Source: an uncultured Alphaproteobacteria bacterium (GTDB lineage Bacteria; Pseudomonadota; Alphaproteobacteria; Micavibrionales; Micavibrionaceae). Taken from it: a stretch of DNA of 64,000 nt. The stretch spans positions 62,001 to 126,000 of the forward strand of contig CALHAR010000003.1 of NCBI GenBank assembly GCA_937931645.1, in the 5' to 3' direction. Position 1 is the first letter of the stretch; every line of letters starts with the position of its first letter. Of the stretch, positions 54,600 to 63,720 are shown in pieces. The notes below the pieces were generated by a model. The model was not told where the DNA came from, searched no databases, and saw nothing but the letters and a program-made list of their open reading frames with translations. A program made the translations under genes and the position numbers.

Positions 54600-55007
54600 A
54601 TGGCTGAAGTAACTTTAGAAGAATTAACTGAGAATTTCTCCCTGTTTGATGATTGGGAGGAGCGTTATAAATACCTGATTGATTTGGGTAAAACGTTAAA
54701 ACCTATGGCAGAATCCTTAAAAACGGAGGAAACTTTGGTCAAGGGGTGCACCTCTCGTGTGTGGTTAATATGTGAAACCAATGAGGAGGGAATTTATCAT
54801 TTTACTGCCGATAGTGACGCTCATATTGTGAAGGGGCTTATTGCTGTCTTGTTGAGCGCGTATGAGGGGAAAACGGCCATAGAGATGGAGCAAGTTGATA
54901 TTGATGCGGCCTTTGAAGAGATAGGCCTCAACCAGCATTTATCACCCAGTCGCCGTAATGGTTTTTTCGCCATGGTTGAGCGCATAAAAGCGTTGAGTGG
55001 AAGTTAA
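54600..55007 (+). CDS. sufE: cysteine desulfuration protein SufE
   Basis: 135 residues. FDDWEERYKYLIDLGKTLKP and the sulfur-accepting Cys in VKGCTSRVWLI are diagnostic. It takes sulfur from SufS for iron-sulfur cluster assembly. It stands alone here without sufS or sufBCD; 54368-54599, between it and clpX, is AT-rich and shows no gene. Confidence 0.95.
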   Translation: MAEVTLEELTENFSLFDDWEERYKYLIDLGKTLKPMAESLKTEETLVKGCTSRVWLICETNEEGIYHFTADSDAHIVKGLIAVLLSAYEGKTAIEMEQVDIDAAFEEIGLNQHLSPSRRNGFFAMVERIKALSGS

Positions 55008-55011
55008 GCGT

Positions 55012-55725
55012 TTAGTTCTTTCTCTTCTGAATACTATTCAAAATTTCACTAAAAGTGGTGTCGGCTTCGGCGTGGAAGGGGCCAATTAAGCGCGATTCAA
55101 CGGTCATGACAGAGTTTTGACCCACCCAAAGTTGAGCGTTGTAGATTGAGTTTTGTTTACCGCGTTTGGCTGAACCAAGGAGAGAGCCTTGGCGGATATC
55201 ATTGTCTTCGCGGGTATTGATTTGATGTTCAGAAATATCACTGCGTTCGACCATGCCTTTAAGTGCCAAACCAATGACCTTTTCAGTATAGCTTTTATAT
55301 TGTTCTGGTGTAGAGGGAACACATGTTGCGTTTATTTCAACAGTGGCGGTCACATCATAAACCATGGTGTAGCTGGTAAAATCTGTACAGTTTTTATTGG
55401 AGTTATCGGCGCAACGTTTGGTTTTGTAAGGTGCGCTAGGGAAGGTTATTTCAAAGTCACAACCTTCGGGAGCGTATTTTACCGCGCCTTCAGGAAGGGC
55501 GGATTCTTCCAAAATATCGATAAGGTTTTTTTGCTCACTCGTTACTTTTTCTTTTTTGTCTTTTGCGTATGTAGGGAAGGTTAATAGTGTCATTGCGAGC
55601 GTAAGCGAAGCAATCCATAAAGATGAAGATAAATTGCCGTGTCGCTTTTTTCTGTTCAGGCGTGCAGGCAGGTTACGCAAATGCTCCTCGCAATGACGGT
55701 TTTGGGTGACCATTACTTGCTCCAC
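55012..55725 (-). CDS. exported protein whose signal peptide comes from a repeat element
   Basis: 237 residues. Residues about 10-46 (HCEEHLRNLPARLNRKK onward to SLTLAMT) are encoded by the inverted-repeat element at 55589-55697. The hydrophobic WIASLTLAMTLLTFPTYA, mostly repeat-derived, acts as the signal peptide; cleavage would follow TYA. The mature 180 residues contain a Cys pair (RCADNSNKNC) and a beta-rich periplasmic-looking region without a recognised family. The start overlaps the end of hisS by 13 bases. Without the repeat no signal peptide would be visible. Confidence 0.7.
   Translation of the reverse strand: MEQVMVTQNRHCEEHLRNLPARLNRKKRHGNLSSSLWIASLTLAMTLLTFPTYAKDKKEKVTSEQKNLIDILEESALPEGAVKYAPEGCDFEITFPSAPYKTKRCADNSNKNCTDFTSYTMVYDVTATVEINATCVPSTPEQYKSYTEKVIGLALKGMVERSDISEHQINTREDNDIRQGSLLGSAKRGKQNSIYNAQLWVGQNSVMTVESRLIGPFHAEADTTFSEILNSIQKRKN
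55589..55697. repeat. 109-base inverted-repeat element inside a coding sequence
   Basis: Perfect 11-base ends, GTCATTGCGAG and CTCGCAATGAC, enclose the sequence. The GAAGCAATCC motif lies next to one end (revcomp GGATTGCTTC). This is the common GTCATTGCGAG-type small element of alphaproteobacteria. The N-terminus of the exported protein is translated from it. Confidence 0.85.
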
Positions 55726-57029
55726 GTTGTTGGGTTGGCGTTGGTTTGTTCTCCGGTTTTTATATTTTTAATTTCATGTTTATTATCTGCAGAGACATAC
55801 CAGATATAAGGAATAAGTTTTTTCTTCGCGTAGTTAAAGTGCTTATCCCATTTTTTTACTGTGGCATAGACCTCAACATTTAAACCGCGTTGGCGCAGCG
55901 TCTGTGCGGTTTTGTTGGCTTCAGATGATAGGGCTTTATCTTCGGTATAAAGCAGAATGTCTGTCGGTGATTTAGGGCCTATATCTAACAGATCAGGGCG
56001 TGATTGGCGGATAACTTCAAACAGGCGTGAAAAGCCAAGGGAAATACCAACCCCTGGTAAATGTTTATTGATGAATCCACCTGCAAGGTCGTCATAGCGT
56101 CCACCAGAACAGACAGAGCCTGTAAATTCAGGGACATCAAGAAGCTGAGTTTCATAGACCGTACCAGTGTAATAATCAAGACCACGAACGATAGAAAGGT
56201 CGGCGATGACTGCATCTACCGGAAGATGTGAAAGGTTGTTCAAAACATCATTAAGCTCTTCAACGCCTTCGCGCATGAGATCGTTTTCTATGGCAAGGGC
56301 ATTCAAGTTATCTGTTGTGCCTTTTATTTTAGCAAGGTTGATAATTTTGTTTACTTGCTCGTCTGACAGGCCTTCTTCTTTTAATAAATCATTGATGATT
56401 TCTGGTGCTAGCTTTTCGATTTTGTCAATGATACGCGTGACAGGAACGGGGTTATCAATACCTAAACTATTCAGCAGGCCAATTAAAATTTTACGGTTAC
56501 TGATACGCATTTGAACGCGGCCTATATTGAGTCCTTCCATGACTTCGTACATAACGGCAGCCATTTCGGCATCAAAAGATAAGGGGAGATTATCAATGTT
56601 AATGACATCAATATCGCATTGATAAAATTCGCGCATACGCCCCATTTGTGGACGTTCACCCCGCCAGACGCGCTGCATTTGATAGCGTTTAAAGGGGAAT
56701 ACCAGCTCGTTAAAATGTTGCGCCGTATAGCGCGCAAAAGGAACGGTTTGGTCAAAATGTAAGGCGAGGCGGGACTCTTTATCATTCCCATCGTTATGAA
56801 TGCGTTTTATCTCATAAATTTCTTTATCGACTTCGCCCTTGGCAAGCAAGACATCGGTTTCCTCAACGGAAGGAGTTTCTATAGAGCAAAACCCATAGCT
56901 TTCAAAAACTTTGCGGATATGGTCAAACCAACGTTGTTCGACAAGGCGTTCTTCTGGAAGCCATTCAGGGAAGCCGCTTATTGGTTTGGGTTTATAGATT
57001 TTTGATTTTTTCTTAGTTTTATCAGTCAT
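55713..57029 (-). CDS. hisS: histidyl-tRNA synthetase
   Basis: 438 residues. Class II motifs are present: ALHFDQTVPFARY, VFPFKRYQMQRVWRGERPQ (motif 2 and before), GLDYYTGTVYE and GVGISLGFSRLFEVI (motif 3), followed by the anticodon-binding domain. Charges tRNA-His. Full length. Confidence 0.97.
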   Translation of the reverse strand: MTDKTKKKSKIYKPKPISGFPEWLPEERLVEQRWFDHIRKVFESYGFCSIETPSVEETDVLLAKGEVDKEIYEIKRIHNDGNDKESRLALHFDQTVPFARYTAQHFNELVFPFKRYQMQRVWRGERPQMGRMREFYQCDIDVINIDNLPLSFDAEMAAVMYEVMEGLNIGRVQMRISNRKILIGLLNSLGIDNPVPVTRIIDKIEKLAPEIINDLLKEEGLSDEQVNKIINLAKIKGTTDNLNALAIENDLMREGVEELNDVLNNLSHLPVDAVIADLSIVRGLDYYTGTVYETQLLDVPEFTGSVCSGGRYDDLAGGFINKHLPGVGISLGFSRLFEVIRQSRPDLLDIGPKSPTDILLYTEDKALSSEANKTAQTLRQRGLNVEVYATVKKWDKHFNYAKKKLIPYIWYVSADNKHEIKNIKTGEQTNANPTTWSK

Positions 57030-57069
57030 ATAGTTTTTCTAGCACGAACAAATGCAGACATGAAGTAGA

Positions 57070-58926
57070 TTATTTTAACTCAAATAGTTTCTCTAAGCGG
57101 CTAATAAGCGCGTTGGCTAGCTCGTCTGCGTCTGAGATTGTCATGGCGCGTTCATAATATTTAGTAACATCATGTCCAATACCTATGGCGGTCAATTCGA
57201 CTTGTTTTAACCCTTCTATCCAGCCAATGACATGGCGTAGGTCAAGCTCTAGCGTATTGGCAGGGTTTACAGAAAGGGTGGAGTCATCAACGGGCGCGCC
57301 ATCAGAAATAATCATCATTATTTTGCGTTGTTCAGGACGGCGGGCGAGGCGGTTATGTGCCCAAACAAGGGCTTCACCATCAATGTTTTCTTTTAAGATT
57401 CCTTCTTTCAGCATAAGGCCAAGATTTTTACGGGCGCGGCGAAGCGGCGCATCCGCATTTTTATAAATGATATGACGGATATCATTCAAGCGACCAGGCT
57501 GTGGGAGGCGACCATTATCAATCCAAAGTTCGCGGGCTTTGCCGCCTTTCCATGTACGGGTGGTAAAACCAAGTATCTCAACTTTTACGCCACACCGCTC
57601 CAATGTGCGCGCTAATATATCGGCGCTGATGGCGGCGAGGGCGATAGGGCGGCCGCGCATAGATCCAGAGTTATCAATCAAAATAGTAACAACGGTATCA
57701 CGGAATTCAGTTTGCTTTTCTACTTTAAAAGCACGCGGGACATTTGCGCCTGTGATGATACGGGTGAGCTTTGCGCCATCCAGGATGCCTTCTTCTAAAT
57801 CAAATTGCCAACTGCGTTGTTGTTGCGCCATTAATTTACGTTGCAGGCGATTAGCCAGTTTTGAGACGATGCCTTGTTGGTTTTGCAGTTGTTGATCCAA
57901 TAGCGCACGAAGTCGGGTTAGCTCTTCTGGGTCTGCCAAATCCTCGGCGTCAATAATCTCATCGAAGGTACGTGTATAAATTTTATATCCGCCATTTGGG
58001 TCTATAGTCAGACTGTCGGGGCGATGCATATCAGGGTTTGCAGGCTCGTCATCTTCGCTTGCTTGCATGACTTGATCGTTATCCGTTGGGCTGGCTTCGT
58101 CATCTTCGGCGATGTCCTCTTCTTCTTGGCTATCATCGGCCTCGGATGTATCCGCGCTTTGTGCGCCATCTTGTTCTTGCGCGGAGGATTCTTCTTCGCT
58201 TTGTTCTTGTTCATCAGGTTTTGTATTGCCTTGGGTTTCTGGCTCTTCTGGTGCGGCGTTGTCGGCGGCATCAGAGGCGAGTAAACCCATCTTCATCATT
58301 AATGTACGAGACACTTTGGCGAACTCTATCTGGTCGTTTAAAAGCGGTTTTAAGTTTTCAACAGTTTGTGCGCCTAGTTTCTCTTCAATCCAAGGCGTCC
58401 ATTTTTTTAGAAGCGTTTTCACATTCTTGGGGACAGGCTCATCTGTCAGGTGAATGCGTGTATAGGCATGAAGAGCGTCGGCAATATTGCTATCTTCGCG
58501 GTTTTGTAAATGAGTGTAGCCAAGGCGATCACATTTTTCATTCAAGGTTTGGTTAAGATTCTCTTTAACACCAGGCATTTGTGTTGCCCCGATGGCCTCA
58601 ACGCGGGCTTGTTCCATTGCATCAAACACCGCGCGTGCCGTTAAATCCATAGATGCTTCTGGGGGCGCATTTTGTTGGTGCAGGGTAGGGGCGTGATGGT
58701 GTAGACGTAACGCTTTAGCATCGCTTACTCCACGGGTCAGGGCAATATTTTCTAAGTCTTCGTGAGGGAGGGGAAGCGAGGTTGCTTTTTCTTGTGGATT
58801 TGTTGGACGGTCAAAGCGTTCCTGCGCGCTAAAGCTGACATCATAAAGCTTCTTGCCCGCTATCGCGCGTAAGGTAGCCGCGGTGGCAGATTTAAAATTT
58901 TCAAATTTGTTTTTAGTGTTTGGCAT
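57070..58926 (-). CDS. cobT: cobaltochelatase subunit CobT
   Basis: 618 residues. The N-terminal region has [37 protein letters not shown] and [20 protein letters not shown] very acidic middle (about 220-300) follows, then a von Willebrand A domain with the MIDAS motif IDNSGSMRG. With CobS it forms the AAA+ chaperone part of aerobic cobaltochelatase. CobN is not in the window; in some genomes CobST occur without it. cobS lies just upstream. Confidence 0.96.
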   Translation of the reverse strand: MPNTKNKFENFKSATAATLRAIAGKKLYDVSFSAQERFDRPTNPQEKATSLPLPHEDLENIALTRGVSDAKALRLHHHAPTLHQQNAPPEASMDLTARAVFDAMEQARVEAIGATQMPGVKENLNQTLNEKCDRLGYTHLQNREDSNIADALHAYTRIHLTDEPVPKNVKTLLKKWTPWIEEKLGAQTVENLKPLLNDQIEFAKVSRTLMMKMGLLASDAADNAAPEEPETQGNTKPDEQEQSEEESSAQEQDGAQSADTSEADDSQEEEDIAEDDEASPTDNDQVMQASEDDEPANPDMHRPDSLTIDPNGGYKIYTRTFDEIIDAEDLADPEELTRLRALLDQQLQNQQGIVSKLANRLQRKLMAQQQRSWQFDLEEGILDGAKLTRIITGANVPRAFKVEKQTEFRDTVVTILIDNSGSMRGRPIALAAISADILARTLERCGVKVEILGFTTRTWKGGKARELWIDNGRLPQPGRLNDIRHIIYKNADAPLRRARKNLGLMLKEGILKENIDGEALVWAHNRLARRPEQRKIMMIISDGAPVDDSTLSVNPANTLELDLRHVIGWIEGLKQVELTAIGIGHDVTKYYERAMTISDADELANALISRLEKLFELK

Positions 58927-58938
58927 TATATTTTTGTT

Positions 58939-58996
58939 ATCATTGCGGGTGGTTGAGCTTAATTACCGCATCGTTTTTCAGGCTTCTCGCAATGCC
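58939..58996. repeat. degenerate GTCATTGCGAG-type element between cobS and cobT
   Basis: ATCATTGCGGG and CTCGCAATGCC are imperfect inverted ends about 58 bases apart, recalling the element at 55589-55697. It occupies almost all the gap between cobS and cobT. Confidence 0.6.
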
Positions 58997-59006
58997 GGTG
59001 CTTTTT

Positions 59007-60029
59007 CTATGTTAATAACTCAACCCCAAAGCATCTTTGGTAATATTCGTTAATGATAGGCCATTCCATTTCATCGCACTTATTCATAAAGGCGTAACGA
59101 AACGCTAAGTCACGATCACCGAAGATTTTATAATTTTCTGCCCAACTTAAAATTGTCCGCGGACTCATGAGTGTTGAAAGGTCACCATTAATGAAGCCTT
59201 GGCGTGTTAAACTGGCCATACGTACCATCGCATCAATAGTTTCTAGGCCTTCTTTATTGTCCATATCGGGAATTTTAGCGGCGATGATATCCATCTCTTT
59301 TTCATGCTTGAGGTAGTTGAGCTGCGCCACAATATTCCATCTATCCATTTGTGCTTGGTTGACTTGCTGTGTGCCGTGATAAAGCCCCGTGGTATCACCA
59401 AGTCCAACAGTATTGGCCGTGGCGAATAACCTAAAAGCAGGGTGAGGGCGGATAACGACATTCTGATCGAGTAGAGTTAATTTCCCTTCGGCTTCCAGCA
59501 CCCGTTGAATAACAAACATGACATCAGGGCGACCTGCATCATATTCATCAAAAACAAGCGCGACAGGGTTTTGAATAGCCCAAGGCAATAAACCTTCTTG
59601 GAAGCGCGTTATTTGTTTGCCTTCTTGTAAGACGATCATATCTTTGCCGAGGAGGTCGATACGTGATACATGGGAGTCCATATTGATACGCACGCATGGC
59701 CAGTTCAGCCGCGCCGCGACTTGTTCAATATGGGTGGATTTTCCTGTTCCATGATATCCCTGTACCATGACGCGGCGGTTATTTGAAAACCCCGCAAGGA
59801 TAGCCATCGTTGTATCGTGGTCAAATTGATAAGTAGGGTCAATTTTGGGAACGTTAGAGTTTTCTTCCTTAAAGCCAGGCACTTGCCAGTCTATATCCAA
59901 CCCAAAGGTTTTGCGGACATCAAATTTAGTGTCGGGAATACTGGTGTATTTTCCTTCTTTATTTACGACTTTCGTCATGTCAAAGGAGGCGGAGGTTAGC
60001 TCATTATCTTTTTCGGCAAGGTCGGACAT
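59007..60029 (-). CDS. cobS: cobaltochelatase subunit CobS
   Basis: 340 residues. FGLDIDWQVPGF, YHGTGKSTHIEQVAARL (Walker A), LVFDEYDAGRPDVMFVIQ (Walker B), ANTVGLGDTTGLYHGTQQVN and MSPRTILSWAEN match CobS. It is the AAA+ ATPase that assembles with CobT. Followed by cobT, preceded by a J-domain gene, an order frequent in alphaproteobacteria. Confidence 0.97.
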   Translation of the reverse strand: MSDLAEKDNELTSASFDMTKVVNKEGKYTSIPDTKFDVRKTFGLDIDWQVPGFKEENSNVPKIDPTYQFDHDTTMAILAGFSNNRRVMVQGYHGTGKSTHIEQVAARLNWPCVRINMDSHVSRIDLLGKDMIVLQEGKQITRFQEGLLPWAIQNPVALVFDEYDAGRPDVMFVIQRVLEAEGKLTLLDQNVVIRPHPAFRLFATANTVGLGDTTGLYHGTQQVNQAQMDRWNIVAQLNYLKHEKEMDIIAAKIPDMDNKEGLETIDAMVRMASLTRQGFINGDLSTLMSPRTILSWAENYKIFGDRDLAFRYAFMNKCDEMEWPIINEYYQRCFGVELLT

Positions 60030-60045
60030 AAATTTACTTTCTGTT

Positions 60046-60663
60046 TTATGCGTCGTCTAAGTTATCAAATTTTTGATAGGCGAGTTTTAATACGGTATAG
60101 GCAACATTGACTTTTTTCAATTGTTCTTCGGCTTTTGGGTTGTCTCTATTTATATCAGGGTGATATTTCTTTGCGAGTTCTTTATAGCGCGCTTTGATTT
60201 TATCGAGGTCAACGGGAGGTTTTAAACCGAAGATTGCCATGGCTTCAAATTCAGTGCCTTGCTGATCAAGTTGATTTTTATTTTTCTCGTATTCTTGCCA
60301 TGCACGGTGGGCGCGGTCATCTGTTGTTCCTGTGCCATGGAATTCATAAGCTTGACGGCGGAGGTTTTCTTCGGCCATACCATCGGCATCGTACCGCCAA
60401 GTAGGGCGATCTCCAAACATACTTTTGAGGATTTGTTCTTCAACTTCACGTTGATTCATGCCTTCAAAGAAATTCCACGCACGGTTATATTCGGTAATAT
60501 GCATCTGGCAAAACCAGTAATTATCAGATAGTGAGCGATCCTTTGGCGCGCGGAACGTGCCTTCGCCTTCACAATAGGGCATATCGCAAGCTTTTGTTTT
60601 GGCATCACGCTTTGCTGGGTCGATATAATCGGGGGAGTTTGGTTTTAATTTGATTCTAGGCAT
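60046..60663 (-). CDS. J-domain (DnaJ-like) protein
   Basis: 205 residues. The J domain is C-terminal (about 145-200) with KARYKELAKKYHPDINRD containing the HPD that stimulates DnaK. The N-terminal part (YCEGEGTFRAPKDRSL; WYFCQMH-like WFCQMHITEYNRAWNFFEGM) is the conserved alphaproteobacterial extension with a Cys-containing segment. Sits 16 bases before cobS. Confidence 0.93.
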   Translation of the reverse strand: MPRIKLKPNSPDYIDPAKRDAKTKACDMPYCEGEGTFRAPKDRSLSDNYWFCQMHITEYNRAWNFFEGMNQREVEEQILKSMFGDRPTWRYDADGMAEENLRRQAYEFHGTGTTDDRAHRAWQEYEKNKNQLDQQGTEFEAMAIFGLKPPVDLDKIKARYKELAKKYHPDINRDNPKAEEQLKKVNVAYTVLKLAYQKFDNLDDA

Positions 60664-60713
60664 AGTTCTTCTATTATGACGGCTCAGTTCAATGAAAACA
60701 AGGACTTCACGCA

Positions 60714-60989
60714 GTGTCAGAGCAACAACCCCAGTCTTTAGAACAACGCATATATGAGCGATTAATAGCGGAAATACAACCAGAAAAACTACTGGTAAAA
60801 AACCAGAGTCATTTACATGCAGGTCATGCGGGGGATGATGGAAGCGGGGAGAGCCATTTTAAAATTGAGATTAGCGCTGAAAAATTAAATAATTTGCCTT
60901 ATGTCCAACGCGAGCGTGTCGTTCATCAAGCTTTAAGTGAGGAAATACGGGTGATACACGCGCTTTCTATCAAATTTCTCAAAGCATAA
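60714..60989 (+). CDS. bolA: BolA family protein
   Basis: 91 residues from GTG. LKVIN..-type core: LVKNQSHLHAGHAGDDGSGE, SHFKIEISAEKLNNL and RVVHQALSEE IRVIHALSIKFL. BolA proteins act with monothiol glutaredoxins in iron-sulfur and stress responses. Divergent from the J-domain gene, as usual in alphaproteobacteria. Confidence 0.95.
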   Translation: MSEQQPQSLEQRIYERLIAEIQPEKLLVKNQSHLHAGHAGDDGSGESHFKIEISAEKLNNLPYVQRERVVHQALSEEIRVIHALSIKFLKA

Positions 60990-61147
60990 TAACAACATAC
61001 GATTGAATTATACAAGTTAAAATACACCCTAGGGTTGTGTTGTGGGGTGAGTACCTATATATTCAAAATCATAGATAGTTCTTGTTGTGTTCTTTTTATG
61101 TTTTTTGCTGTGTATCACTTTTATTTTATCAATATGTGGGGTGACCA

Positions 61148-61588
61148 ATGGCTAAAAATTATATGGAATTAATGAATAAAAGTTCTCTTGTTTCAAAGAA
61201 CATAACAATATTGGGGCGACGGACATCGGTTCGTCTAGAGCCTGAAATGTGGAGAGAATTAAAAAATATTGCTAAGCGTGAAGAATGCTCAATGCATGAT
61301 ATATGCTCTCTTATTAGTTTGAGAAAGGCGGAAAATACATCTTTAACGGCGGCGATACGGGTGTTCTTGATGCTTTATTTTCGGGCGGCAGCAACAGAAA
61401 ATGGTCACGATAAAGCGGGGCATGGTAGTTTTGAGCATATGAAACGTAGGGCAGGGATGGCGGCTGATTGGTCTGCTCTTAAACATAAGAAAAACCAAGG
61501 CACAGAAAATGACGGAATGAAGGATCGCCTTGCGGCACATTTAACATCAGTCAGTGTTGATGATGGTGTTGGTAGCTCGGCTAGCTAA
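61148..61588 (+). CDS. ribbon-helix-helix domain protein (RHH_4 type)
   Basis: 146 residues, GGGGTGACC before the ATG. Residues about 18-80 read RRTSVRLEPEMWRELKNIAK then DICSLISLRKAENTSLTAAI and RVFLMLYFRAAA, matching the RHH_4 domain found in alphaproteobacteria. A polar C-terminal tail follows. Probably DNA binding; target unknown. The gap 60990-61147 in front contains short inverted repeats but no clear operator. Confidence 0.82.
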   Translation: MAKNYMELMNKSSLVSKNITILGRRTSVRLEPEMWRELKNIAKREECSMHDICSLISLRKAENTSLTAAIRVFLMLYFRAAATENGHDKAGHGSFEHMKRRAGMAADWSALKHKKNQGTENDGMKDRLAAHLTSVSVDDGVGSSAS

Positions 61589-61631
61589 GTAAATTTGCTG
61601 GCCATGTTGCTTTAGCCTTGATTAAGGTCGA

Positions 61632-62576
61632 TTAGTTTCTACCAAAAGCTAAGAATTTTTTACGACGAGCGGCTTTAAGTTTATCGGCATCCCAAGGTGA
61701 TAATTGCTTAAGACCTGTTGCGATTTGTTTGGCAACGTTGTCTATGGTTTCTTGTTTTGCGCGATGCGCGCCACCGATAGGTTCTTTAATAATGCTATCT
61801 ATTAACTTTAAGTCATATATATCCTGCGCAGTAATTTTAAGGGCTGAGGCTGCTTGGTTTACATGCTCTGCACTGCGCCATAAAATTGAGGCGCAACCTT
61901 CGGGGGAGATAACGGAATAGATGGAATGTTCTAGCATGTAAATTTTATCTGCCGCGGCGATCGCGATCGCACCACCTGATCCACCTTCACCAATAATGAC
62001 AGAAATAATAGGAACCTTGACGTTAAGGCAAGTTTCAATCGATTTAGCAATAGCTTCGGCTTGCCCGCGTTCTTCAGCGCCCATGCCAGGATAAGCTCCA
62101 GCCGTGTCAACTAGAGTGATGATAGGGAGTTGAAAACGTTCTGCCATTTTCATCAAGCGTTGTGCTTTACGATACCCTTCGGGGCGCGCCATACCAAAGT
62201 TATGTTTGACGCGGGACTCTGTATCATGACCGCGCTCTTGCCCCATGATAACAACAGCTTGACCTTGGAAGCGTCCAAGGCCGCCTTGCATGGCATGGTC
62301 ATCGGAAAAATTACGATCGCCAGCGAGAGGGGCGTAGTCTTCAATCATACCGTTAATATAATCTGTGTAATGAGGCCGGTTTTGATGACGGGCAACTTTG
62401 ACTTTCTGCGCCGGTGTTAGTTTAGAATATGTTTGATTGAGCAGCTTGTTAACCTTGTTTTGCATGCGCGTGACTTCGGCCACGATATCAACATCGGCTT
62501 CGCCTTCAAAATTACGAAGTTCGGTAATTTTACCTTCAAGTTCTAAGATTGGTTTTTCAAATTCAAGCTGTGACAT
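61632..62576 (-). CDS. accA: acetyl-CoA carboxylase carboxyltransferase subunit alpha
   Basis: 314 residues. FEKPILELEGKITELRNFEG, RHQNRPHYTDYINGMIEDY, GQERGHDTESRVKHNFGMARPEGYRKAQRLMKMA-type blocks (as shorter segments GQERGHDTESR, NFGMARPEGYRKA), GAYPGMGAEERGQ, GEGGSGGAIAIA and ISPEGCASILWR are family signatures. Works with AccD to transfer the carboxyl group to acetyl-CoA. Confidence 0.97.
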   Translation of the reverse strand: MSQLEFEKPILELEGKITELRNFEGEADVDIVAEVTRMQNKVNKLLNQTYSKLTPAQKVKVARHQNRPHYTDYINGMIEDYAPLAGDRNFSDDHAMQGGLGRFQGQAVVIMGQERGHDTESRVKHNFGMARPEGYRKAQRLMKMAERFQLPIITLVDTAGAYPGMGAEERGQAEAIAKSIETCLNVKVPIISVIIGEGGSGGAIAIAAADKIYMLEHSIYSVISPEGCASILWRSAEHVNQAASALKITAQDIYDLKLIDSIIKEPIGGAHRAKQETIDNVAKQIATGLKQLSPWDADKLKAARRKKFLAFGRN

Positions 62577-62665
62577 ATATCTATTCCAGTTTTAGGGGGA
62601 TTCGGTTTTATAAAATCTTTAAGTCTGTACGCTAAGGTGGTGTTTAATAACGCCTTATTCATAGC

Positions 62666-62705
62666 AAATCAGGCAGTATGATACAAGATCTCTACTGCCT
62701 GATTT
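62666..62705 (-). terminator. 13-base perfect inverted repeat, probable terminator after xerD
   Basis: AAATCAGGCAGTA and TACTGCCTGATTT form a perfect 13-base stem around a 14-base loop, 23 bases after the stop of the recombinase gene. The T run is inside the arm. The rest of 62577-62665 is the likely accA promoter region. Confidence 0.65.
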
Positions 62706-62727
62706 AAAATGTTATTATGCTAGAAAA

Positions 62728-63720
62728 TTACTTGCTAGTGCCGTCTTTGGCAATAGGATGATTCTCTTCAACTGTCTCTTTAAGATTCTCACTCATGATA
62801 TGTGTGTAGATTTGTGTTGTTGCAATGTCGGCATGGCCAAGCATTTTCTGAACAGAACGTAAATCTGCACCACGGCTTAAGAGGTGTGTTGCAAAAGCGT
62901 GACGAAGGATATGCGGACTAACGCGGGCTTCTTCAACTTCAGCGTTACGGGCAAGGTCTTTCAATAATTGTGCAAAACGCTGACGAGTCAGGTGACCACT
63001 TTCAGACGTTTTGGACGGGAAGAAAGATTTATCTTGTGCCGCTTTGTTTTCGATACCAATAAACTGCTCACGAACAGCGAGGTAGTTTTTAACTGCTTTT
63101 TGAGCTGGCTCAGAAACTGGGATCATACGCTCACGACCACCTTTACCTTCAATCATTAAGAACTCTGAATTCTCACCGATTGCAGACATAGGTAAGCCAA
63201 CAAGCTCAGAAACACGAAGTCCTGTTGCATAAAGAAGCTCAAGCAAGCAAACCAAACGGATGCTGTCTGAACCACCGCCATGTGCTGCTGTTTTAATTAA
63301 TTGAGCAACTTCTGCTTCACTTAATGTTTTTGGCAATGTACGGCCTTGTTTAGGGCTTTTGATTGTTGTTGTTGGATCGTCAGAGCGTGCCCCTTCAGAC
63401 ACAAGGTAACGATAATATTGACGCATCGCAGATAAGCGACGAGCAACTGTACGGACAGCAATTTGAGCTTTGTTCTCACCTTTGGTGTGAATTTTATGAG
63501 TTAGATACTCAATATAAGCTTTCAACTCTTCAGTTGTTGCTGTGTTTAAATCGGTTTTTTTCTCACTACGCAGGTACTGTGTAACATCTGCAAGATCGCG
63601 CCAGTAGGCCTGACGAGTATTCATTGCAGCACCACGTTCAGCGGTTAGCATATCAAGAAAAGCCTCTACACTTGCGTGTAGATCTGGTTTTGGCATTTTT
63701 GGGCGTCCTGGACGAGCCAT
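62728..63720 (-). CDS. tyrosine recombinase of the XerC/XerD type
   Basis: 330 residues, AAGGAG upstream. The N-terminal SAM-like domain (about 10-115) has the core-binding pattern; the catalytic domain has ELLYATGLRVSEL (Arg), HILRHAFATHLL (HxxR), LGHADIATTQIYTH (His and Tyr). It probably resolves chromosome dimers at dif. Placement beside accA in alphaproteobacteria favours xerD. Length is about 25 residues above typical, including a basic N-terminus (MARPGRPKMPKPD). Confidence 0.93.
   Translation of the reverse strand: MARPGRPKMPKPDLHASVEAFLDMLTAERGAAMNTRQAYWRDLADVTQYLRSEKKTDLNTATTEELKAYIEYLTHKIHTKGENKAQIAVRTVARRLSAMRQYYRYLVSEGARSDDPTTTIKSPKQGRTLPKTLSEAEVAQLIKTAAHGGGSDSIRLVCLLELLYATGLRVSELVGLPMSAIGENSEFLMIEGKGGRERMIPVSEPAQKAVKNYLAVREQFIGIENKAAQDKSFFPSKTSESGHLTRQRFAQLLKDLARNAEVEEARVSPHILRHAFATHLLSRGADLRSVQKMLGHADIATTQIYTHIMSENLKETVEENHPIAKDGTSK

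Noticed and set aside
57070..60029. CobS/CobT as a MoxR-vWA pair of another function
   Set aside because: Both proteins carry the specific N-terminal blocks and lengths of CobS and CobT, and the gene order with the J-domain gene and bolA is standard.
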